Assembly (NCBI GenBank): GCA_947462335.1
Contig: OX381714.1
Location: forward strand, 54,853,800 to 54,917,799
DNA from: Harmothoe impar
Lineage: Eukaryota; Annelida; Polychaeta; Phyllodocida; Polynoidae
Length of the DNA: 64,000 nucleotides
Reading direction: 5' to 3'
A model generated the notes under the pieces. It did no database searches, was not told the DNA's origin, and was given only the letters and a program-made list of their open reading frames with translations. A program made the translations under genes and the position numbers. Of this stretch, positions 56,002 through 64,000 are shown piece by piece (the first letter of the stretch is position 1; each line of letters begins with the position of its first letter).

Positions 56002-56329
56002 GGGTGAGGGAGCGGAACCCTGGAGGGGAAAACGTAGGGCTGAGGTTGGGGTCGGGTTGGATCACACATTCACGGGAGCCGCAACCCTCGGCCCCAGACG
56101 CTCTCAGTCACCTTTCCCGACAGCCCCATTTCCGTAAACCCTACATCTCTCAATCCAACTGCTTCTCCAATACTGCCCCCTCACCTCTTATTGATCTCTC
56201 CCTCTCCGACACTATCTCTGGTACATTTCCCTCAGCTCCCCTTTGCTTCTCTCCTCTCTGCCTTTGTGTGTCTCTCTTTCCCTTTCTGTCTTTTTGTCTC
56301 TGCTAATCTCACTCACTTAGCTCAGTCTC

Positions 56330-56515
56330 ATTCTCTCTCTCTCTTCTTTCTTCTCTCTGCCTCTGTCTGTGTGTGTCTCACTCTTCTTCCAGCTTTGTCT
56401 CTCCCTTTATCTAGCTTACACCTTCTCTCGCTCTCTCTCTCCTCCCCCTCCCTTCCCCTTCTCTCTCTCCTTCTCTCTCTCTGTCTCTGTCTCTCTGTCT
56501 CTGTCTCTGTCTCTG

Positions 56516-56573
<58 letters not shown>

Positions 56574-56660
56574 ACTCCTTCTCTCCCTCTTCTCTCTCTC
56601 TCTCTGTCTCTCTCTCTGTCTCTTGCTCTCTCTCTCTCTCTTTGTCCCACTCTCTCTGCT
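56330..56660. repeat. (CT)n/(CTGT)n microsatellite
   Basis: ctctgtctctgt units then (CT)n. The Ser/Leu and Arg/Glu frames are shadows. The preceding 200 bp is also pyrimidine-rich. Confidence 0.9.
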
Positions 56661-57163
56661 TTTCTGTACCCTCCAACCTCATTCATTGACCCCCTCCCTT
56701 ATTGCCTTGGAGCAGCCACCCACCCACACCACCCCCATTTATTTGGCTGCTAGACATTGTCCTTAACTTGACCCTTACTCCTCCGTCACCAAAGCCAAGG
56801 TCATACTACCCAAAGACCCTGCTAAATATAGACCCTGGCCCACTACTCCTATGACGTCTATGGACTCATTAAGCCTTTCTTTTAAAAGTGACACACAATA
56901 TGCAATGCTTTGATAAAAATGACAAATCAAAGAGGTGGGTAATTTTGTGTGCAAGTGTAGAAATTAGTAGGGTTCATTTGAGGGTAATTTGCATTTGATT
57001 CTTGTGAAGTGTGATGTGCTTAGAAACCTCCATTGAACGGGGAGCTGCATATCTGATTGTTAAATTGGATGTTTGTGTAGTGCATTCATGTGTATGCTGA
57101 TACAGCATAAAGTACACACCTACAAAACCTGCAGCATAGCAAAGATATTATATCTCACTCTGT

Positions 57164-57381
57164 TTTAGCCTCCAAGGACGCCATCTAAAGCAACATTTGC
57201 CGTCATGAGGCTCCAATGCAGCGATGATTCTCTGGCACCACTGGCCCTTAATCGTGAGTGTATCAAACCCGCATGATGCATGAATGCAGCACTGGTGAGT
57301 TCCTCCTCAGGGCTGCATTCATGCATCATCACAACAAAGGTAAAGCACATTACAGCGCTATGCACCCGTTAAAAGGTTAAC
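57164..57381. repeat. FB repeat
   Basis: First hairpin rearranged (gaggctccaatgcagc), spacer gagtgtatcaaacccgcatg, strong second hairpin, right end gcacccgttaaaaggtta. Confidence 0.7.
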
Positions 57382-57399
57382 GCAATGCATTAGACTCTA

Positions 57400-58900
57400 G
57401 AAGACACCGCCTCCCTCCCTCTGTGCTGGAATCCTCAGACAAGGTGCTTGGGTAGAGATAAGGCTTTATGCACGGCTGGAGGACATGGTGTGACCCCTGT
57501 ATAGACCTGGTGCATGCATGATATCCAATTCATAGAGGCTGTATGCTCTATTTCTAAAGCATGGTTTCCATTGGAGGCTATGGATTCTCACTCCATCATT
57601 TTTCTTTTCTATAAAACGAGGCAGAATAATCAATCATGACCTCCATTCAACGTCATCCGATAATATGTTTGAATACATGTATCACTTAGTATCACCCATA
57701 AGGTATTATGCGATGTCGTGCGATCAACAATATATACATCAGTGTTCTGATATTCTTTGGTGCTCAGTCACTATACTATAGTGCCTAACCAAGTTAGTCA
57801 TTTTTTGGCTCCCTTTACGTCAGGCATGGTTATTGGTAGGTTGGTGACTGACTTTGCATTTCAGGTTTTAAGTAAGGCATTAGTCATGATTGTTTTGCCT
57901 CAGCCATTCTTGACTAGCACTTGGTCATGCCTGACCAATGTTCCTATCATCAACCTGGGATAGCCAATACAGGGTAAGGGCCAGGGCTTTTAGCTTATCT
58001 GTGTGGTATCCCTTTCTAGTTCCTGTATAAAGACAGGGACGTCTCCAGGGGCTCCTTCACCCCTTACCCTAGACCCCAGCCCCTGTACACCACCCCCAGC
58101 TGCCAGTCCCCTTACCTTAAGACACCCTGGAGACGAATAAGGCCCTGCATCAAGGCTGGAACTACCATCTGTAGAGGTATGTGGCTGTTAACCCTTTAGA
58201 GCCGCACAGTTATTAATTATTGTTTTTTTCTGTTATACCTCTTTTTTTGCATGATAACATGTTTTTTATGTTCAAATAGCTTCCCGGTCAGAGTGCAGAT
58301 GCAGGTGTCGTGGTGGGGTGATCTATGCTCACTGATGCTCGCCTTTACGACATTGTTATGGGATTCTAGGGACAGGATTTGATTTTTCCATGCGGGGCGA
58401 AAGTGTCCTATCCATGTATGAATGGAAAAAGGATTAACTATAAAGTCCATGTTGAAATATCAACAGATTTCTTCTCCCCACATACATAGACAAGACGATG
58501 CTGGTCTGTTGTCATGGGAAAAATATATTTTGCGTTTTGAGTTCCAATACCTTACTCATATCCATAATTTGGAAATGAGAAAAACGTCCGAACTAAATGG
58601 GACGATAAGGATTAGTTTCCTGCATTAATGATCCATCACTTTACTACTGATGCCGGAGAAATTAAGATAGCCAACATTAGCAAGACATCCAGCTTTCTCC
58701 ATCTTCCTCGTTTCTTCAGTAACAAGCGTAGGAAAAGGTTAAATCCTGCCCTTTAGGAAGAATAAAGATATAAAGTGATGCATTGTCCATGCATGGACGC
58801 ATGTGTATGAGGCTATAAAGGATGTAGCCAGTAGACAAAGCACCAATAAGTGCACTACATAACTCACAATTAGAGCTGACTGTAGAGCATGGCACCCATA
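57400..58900. other. No gene seen
   Basis: Unremarkable mixed sequence. A half FB end (taaccctttagagccgcac) lies at 58189-58207. Open frames are under 80 codons, with no splice support. Confidence 0.5.
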
Positions 58901-58920
58901 GAGCACTCCTCTCTAGGGTT

Positions 58921-59318
58921 AAACCTTAACGACGGTATGGTGTCTTAAGTTGTGGTCAGGATGCAGCAATGCAGTACTGGTGGGTTACACCATAACTCTG
59001 CTTTAGTGCATCATGCCGACCATTCCAGAATGAGATGCATGGGTTGGCATAATGCATGAATGCAACATTAGCGGGTTACTCACCAGGGCTGCTTTCATGC
59101 ATCATGTGACAAAATGGCATGGTCAGCATGATGCATGATAAATAAATGCAGACCTGGCGCGTAAATCGCCAGTGCTGCATTCATGCGGACGCTATGAGGT
59201 TGAGACACTCGCGAAGCATCTGCATGATGCAGTAATGGCTAGTTACTCGCCGGGGCTGCATTGGTGAACCATGACAACAAATGTCATCTTCTAGTGATAT
59301 GCCATCCTTAAAGAGTTA
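58921..59318. repeat. FB repeats, two overlapping copies
   Basis: Left end aaccttaacgacggtatgg, four hairpin cores in a row, among them gatgcatgataaataaatgc (an insertion variant), right end catccttaaagagttaaag. Confidence 0.65.
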
Positions 59319-59451
59319 AAGAGCTACAGATGATACAGATTGGAATCAAAGTAACGATTGCAGACGTATATAAAACATCCTTCATATTGAGAGATCAGTT
59401 GATGCACAACAATAGGATACTTGGAATGTGGATCAGCCATATCCTGATATG

Positions 59452-59690
59452 GCACACAGAGAGAAGTAGAATCACCGTAATTCTCAAATGGGAGTCCAGC
59501 CCCGATCACTGAGGTAACTCTCCCCACAACTCTAAAGTGACTCCCAATTATTAAGGAGTCTTAGAATAGGAGTCATTATAGAGTTATTTTAGAGTCCTGC
59601 TGATGTTAAGGAGTCATGTTAGAGTCCTGGGGAGAGTTACCTCAGTGATCAAGTCGGGAGTCACAGTGATTCTACTTCTTTTCTGTGTGC
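59452..59690. repeat. Palindromic MITE
   Basis: Ends gcacacag...agaagtagaatcac and its inverse; an inner perfect 23-bp inverted repeat (59504-59526 with 59628-59650, starting gatcactgaggtaactctcc). The loop is made of agagtc/gactcc words. 239 bp, no ORF. Confidence 0.75.
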
Positions 59691-59699
59691 AGGCTATAT

Positions 59700-61277
59700 G
59701 TACTGCAGCAGGTTATCTGATAAATATCTGCAGTTATACATTGGCTTCCCATTGATTCCCCCTCAATAAAGAGTTTACTATTTCATCTCTTATTATTATT
59801 GGAATTGCCACAGCTTTCAGATTCCTGGAGTGCAATTCGTATTACGTACAATGCAGTTAACTATATATATGCTAAAGATAGGACCGTGTATTGCTGCAAG
59901 ATACTCTAGGGAAAGTAGAGAAGATTCAATACAGGATTACAAATACATTGTATGGACATTCCTCTTCTGAAAATGGCGCCCATTCAGGCGGCTTGCTCTA
60001 CTACCATTGAGCACGCACGTGCAGTCTGCCTTCACCATAGAACATTCAGTAAGTTCCTGTCAATGGGGGGGGGGGGGGGGGCACTCGAATTATATCGCCA
60101 TTGATATACGACTAGGAATATTCGAGCCAACCTCCTACCTTTGTTCTCATAGACATGACAAGAAAAAATACTTTATCATCTAGGTATATGCATTTTATAG
60201 GTATATTTTTACCAAAAGGAAACCTTGTGTTGAAGAGAGGACACCCCCAATACATCGACTGGGGAACTCTACAGAATACTACTACTCTTGTTAGGGTTAT
60301 ACTGGTGAGGACATAAACTTAATTGCAAGGCCTTTATTGCAGCAATTCTGGTAAATAGCTGACCCCATTTAGTGGTAACATTGGTTGTAAGCAGCCTTAA
60401 CGGGTATATTGTGGGGTGGAGAAAGTACGCTTTCCATATTACACATCTGTATACAGTAACTATACAAAGTAACCCCTCCCTCCACAAGCCCTCAGTAGTA
60501 TGTTAGGTACTGTTAGGTGTAGTTGAGCACGTGTGAGCAGCATGAATGGATGACCTACATGCTGAGTGACTGAGGAGGTAGTGATATAGAGGTAGTTAGT
60601 GCTGCTGGGGAGGTGTTGATGCATCTGTCACTGCAACATGGCTGCATGTATCATCCTAACTCACTCGTTAGCCCTTCAGTTTTAGGTTCGGCTGTTTAGG
60701 GTCAAAACAGCCCTAGACAGCCGAGGGCTTATATAAGGCAGTGCAAAATGTAAATAAAGTTGTAAAGAATTCTATGATTGGCCGCAGAGCTTGTTACAGG
60801 CCCCTCTGTTATGATAGGACTGGGACCAGCATTGAGCTTGTTGCCGATGTTCCGATGCAACAGGACTGGAACCAGCGCACCGCACTGCATTCTGGACTAT
60901 GTGGGAATCCAAGATGGCCTCTGGTTAATGGTAGATTGGGGCCTTTAGTAAGAGGAGTTACGCCATTTGTATTTATTCATAGCTAAATCAACATTTCTTG
61001 TATTCCAACTTAAACTGTAACCTGAATAGACACCCCAAGACCATGTCTGATTTATAATGCTTGACCGGGTGCTTGACAAATCAAATGGTGGATAGCATTT
61101 CAATGTATGGTATCGAAACTTTAAATGTAAAGGTCATGCAAGGTGAGCTAAATAGAAAATCCCCCGAGCCTGCAGACTCTTCCCACACACATATACACTG
61201 CACCCACGATCTACAATCACGCCTCCAGTCCATGCATAACAGTACATAACACACTCCCTCCTCCAGCTTCCATCCTT
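59700..61277. other. No gene seen
   Basis: Holds a 17-G tract (60065-60081) and a small hairpin ggttcggctgtttaggg / ccctagacagcc near 60686-60723. No coding signal. Confidence 0.5.
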
Positions 61278-61523
61278 AACCATTTGAAGACGAAATGATG
61301 CCCCAAGGCTACCCAGCCAAGACTTCATATTCAGTCATCTTCATGATTCATCATCGCAGCACCGTCGAGATGCTATGATGCATCATATGCAGTGTATTAA
61401 CCTCGTAGGAGGGCCATGATGCATGAATGCAGCCCTGGCTAGTTGCCGTCAAGGCTGTATTTATACATAATGAAGATAAAAGGGCATAGTGCATTAAAGC
61501 AGTATGCTGTCCTTAGAGGGTTG
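61278..61523. repeat. FB repeat, decayed
   Basis: Left end taaccatttgaagacgaaatg, one broken and one partial hairpin (gatgcatgaatgcagccctgg), right end ctgtccttagagggttg. Confidence 0.6.
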
Positions 61524-61779
61524 AGTATTTAGTGAATCCTGTTATCAGCAGGGTTGGGGTGTTATCAGGAGTTACCTGACATCCTGATGGACGCTACCTA
61601 CGTGCTCAGACGTCATGAATACCCACATGCATACTCCCCTGATACCCCTCCCCCCTCTACCTGTATACATCCCCCTCTACCCTCCCCTCTCTCACCTTCT
61701 GGCTAGATCTCTCATTTAAATAATCTGTATCTACTACCTATCTGTACGCCTATTTCTCTATCTTTCTTACTCTGCTTGT

Positions 61780-61913
61780 CTCTGTCTGTCTGTGTCTGTC
61801 TCAGTCTGTCCCTGTCTCGCTCTGTCTGTGGATATGTCGTTCTCTGCCTCTCTGTCTCTGCCTCTCTGTCTCAGTCTCTGTCTGTCTCTGACTCTCTCTG
61901 ACTCTCTCTGCCT

Positions 61914-61959
<46 letters not shown>

Positions 61960-62030
61960 ATCCCTTTCTCTCTGTCTCTCCCTGTCTCTCCCTATCTCTC
62001 TGTCTCTCCCTCTCTCTGTGTGCCCATTTG
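61780..62030. repeat. (TC)n/(TCTG)n microsatellite
   Basis: tctgtctgtc and tctctctc units; the flanking Ser/Leu frames are shadows. Confidence 0.9.
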
Positions 62031-62751
62031 CCTCCACATTGCCCCATTCATGTTGCTCTAGCCCCCTACTTGATTCAGTACCCCAACACGCTCACAAACG
62101 CACCCCATGCCCATACTTGCATGTTCCGTATTCAGATCAGATGCACCACTGACTTATTTATGTCTCCCCCTTCCCCTTCCCCCTCCCCCCAGTCCATTCT
62201 GCACATTGCTCTAGTCATAAAATCTCCATAGCAGCACCATTTCCCATGAACTCTTCCCCACAGGACTGTAACCCCAATATGGGCCGCTTATGCCGTATAC
62301 AAATCATACATTTGTGAGTAGCCACCAAGGACGCAGCTCTGTGTGGGGGCATGTGGGGAAACCTTACTGCTTCGGTGTTCACAGTTAACAACGATAAAGA
62401 AAGGGAAAAAACGAAATCAATTTGAAATCAATTTAGTGAGCAGCTAAGCAAGGAACCAAAAATAGGCCAGTGCGTTATTATCTAGTTAAAAGGAGGCGGC
62501 CGCGATGAATTTGAATCCTGTTTGGGTTGGATGGGGGGGGGGAGGGGGATTCGTGAAGATCCACCCCCCCCCCCACCCCCCGCTCCCTTCACTGTAGGAA
62601 CACTAAAGAATTAGCCGATCTGTAATGGTGAATGTTTGTTGTTGAACATTGTAAAGTTATGTGTTGGTGTGGTTATTGCCATGTATTATGTAGTGCTCTA
62701 ATGGTGGTTTTTTTATATAATGGAGCAGGAAATAATGTTTTTATTATATAG

Positions 62752-62785
62752 ATGACTAGGCTAACTTCATAGTGAGTTAGCCTAG
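62752..62785. repeat. Small perfect hairpin
   Basis: actaggctaact and agttagcctagt, 12-bp arms around an 8-base loop. Confidence 0.55.
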
Positions 62786-64000
62786 TTGCATCAACAGAGT
62801 TAGCCTTGTCTTCAATCTTTATTTCGGGCTGATTTTTCTTTTAATGAGGCTAGCAATTGCCCTAAACTACGATTCTACCGACTAAGGATATCAAGTATTT
62901 ACATTACAAATAGACAAAATCTGTTAGGCATTGTTTGCTCCCCATCCACCATCTTTGATGCGCTAACTCCAGATTCCAGGCCCAGTGTTCGTGCAGGACC
63001 CTTGTGGAGAACTGACCCCTCTGTGTACTTAGGGTTCATGTTGGGGGTGCAGAATACTGACCTACACCTAACTGTGTGGGTGAGGGGTAGGGCGGCTGGT
63101 AACAAAGCTGTGTCATATGTTGGTGCAATAACTTACTCATCTTATAACCTCAGGGTTATCTCTGTACACCTGAGCTTCCCCTAACACCCTCTCTACAGAT
63201 TATAGACCAACGCGTCAAGAAAGGGTGACTTTTTCATAATAAAGTTGTGTTTACGTTGGTTTCAGTAGAATGCATGTAACATTGTTTGCAATTGCTGTAC
63301 TTGTAAACAACGCAGATTCACAGGAGAAATAATTATCTTTCAATTGGTGTATATTAGAATACAGTATTTTTAGGTTACATTATGTATTGTCGGTCATGCT
63401 TCAAAAATGTTCAAAACTTTATCAGCAACTTTTCTGAAAAGTCACTTTTTCTTGCTGCATTGGTCCATAGGTACAACCCAACCCTTATACTAGGGAGATA
63501 GATGCCAGGTCTCTTCCACGCTCACCCTACATTGTATATTTCAACCAAACTTTTTCTAACGCAATTATTTTCACTGCAAGCGTTGGTCTTTAATACAGGC
63601 GCAATGCCGGGCCAGTCATTGTTGCCGAACCGTTTTAGTTGTTTTGGCATAACATTTAGGACCTATTTCCTCCAATGCATACTATAATCATCATTGCAAC
63701 TAGAATTACCCGCCTGGTGGATTCTTGTAGCATCTAATGGCTGACCATACTGGGAACAAGGAGGGGGGGCGTGGCAGGACAGAATATCACTGCATTAAAG
63801 ATACCGCCTTTATGACTATATTCCACAACCTCCAGTGATGCTTGTAAGCACATTCTAAGCAGTCATAAAGTCAGCTCGGCCTGCGAGATTTCTGCGTTTC
63901 AAAATGGTGGCCATTGATCAATCACAGACAATAAATCAGTGCTGTGAGAAGTAGAAGTGCTGTGACAGACTACAACAGTTGTGCTGCGCCCTCAGTACTG
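62786..64000. other. Right edge, no gene seen
   Basis: No exon, tandem repeat or inverted repeat recognised. If the GEF gene has Sec14 exons, they should lie beyond this edge on the minus strand. Confidence 0.45.

Noticed and set aside
56191..56766. 191-codon plus frame
   Set aside because: Shadow of (CT)n/(CTGT)n repeat.

Overview
This is animal nuclear DNA: one strand carries about twenty short exons split by GT-AG introns, and the rest is intron and flanking sequence full of microsatellites, fold-back repeats and poly-G/poly-C tracts. The species cannot be fixed from the window. The gene content fits an invertebrate bilaterian, perhaps an invertebrate deuterostome or a lophotrochozoan. 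No rRNA gene, convincing tRNA gene, CRISPR array or viral gene was seen.

The one confident gene lies on the minus strand at the left end. Nineteen exons between 16327 and 4835 splice in perfect phase into an 818-residue chain with this order: spectrin-like repeats, a basic Pro/Ser linker, a Dbl-homology (DH) RhoGEF domain, a PH domain, an acidic linker and an SH3 domain. This is the order of the DBS/OST (MCF2L) member of the MCF2 family of Rho-family guanine nucleotide exchange factors. The CRAL-TRIO/Sec14 domain found at the N terminus of vertebrate full-length DBS was not found in the 47 kb upstream, so its exons are probably beyond the right edge. Two open first-exon candidates, 18570-18814 (hydrophobic, with a TATA box) and 30282-30712 (Thr/Ser/Pro/Met repeats), each end in the same phase-2 AG|gt needed to join the first spectrin exon. 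They may start isoforms lacking Sec14.

Region by region: 1-4790 is 3' flank or last intron, with a cluster of cAMP-response elements. 4791-18814 is the compact exon block with introns mostly of 200-650 bp; two of them carry partial copies of adjacent exon edges. 18.8-64 kb is a very long intron or 5' flank. It holds about 20 copies of a fold-back repeat family, several separate inverted-repeat elements (including a pogo-like and a 1.66-kb element with flanking direct repeats), minisatellites, and (CT)n and (GA)n tracts. At 51409-51608 is an exact 200-N assembly gap. The ~3.8 kb before it and ~4.0 kb after it are the same sequence at allelic-type divergence, which looks like an unmerged haplotype overlap and not a true duplication.

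Most long open frames in the right half are shadows of CT/GA/poly-G repeats and were left out. Numbering of the protein below starts at the Arg codon split by the first spectrin exon.
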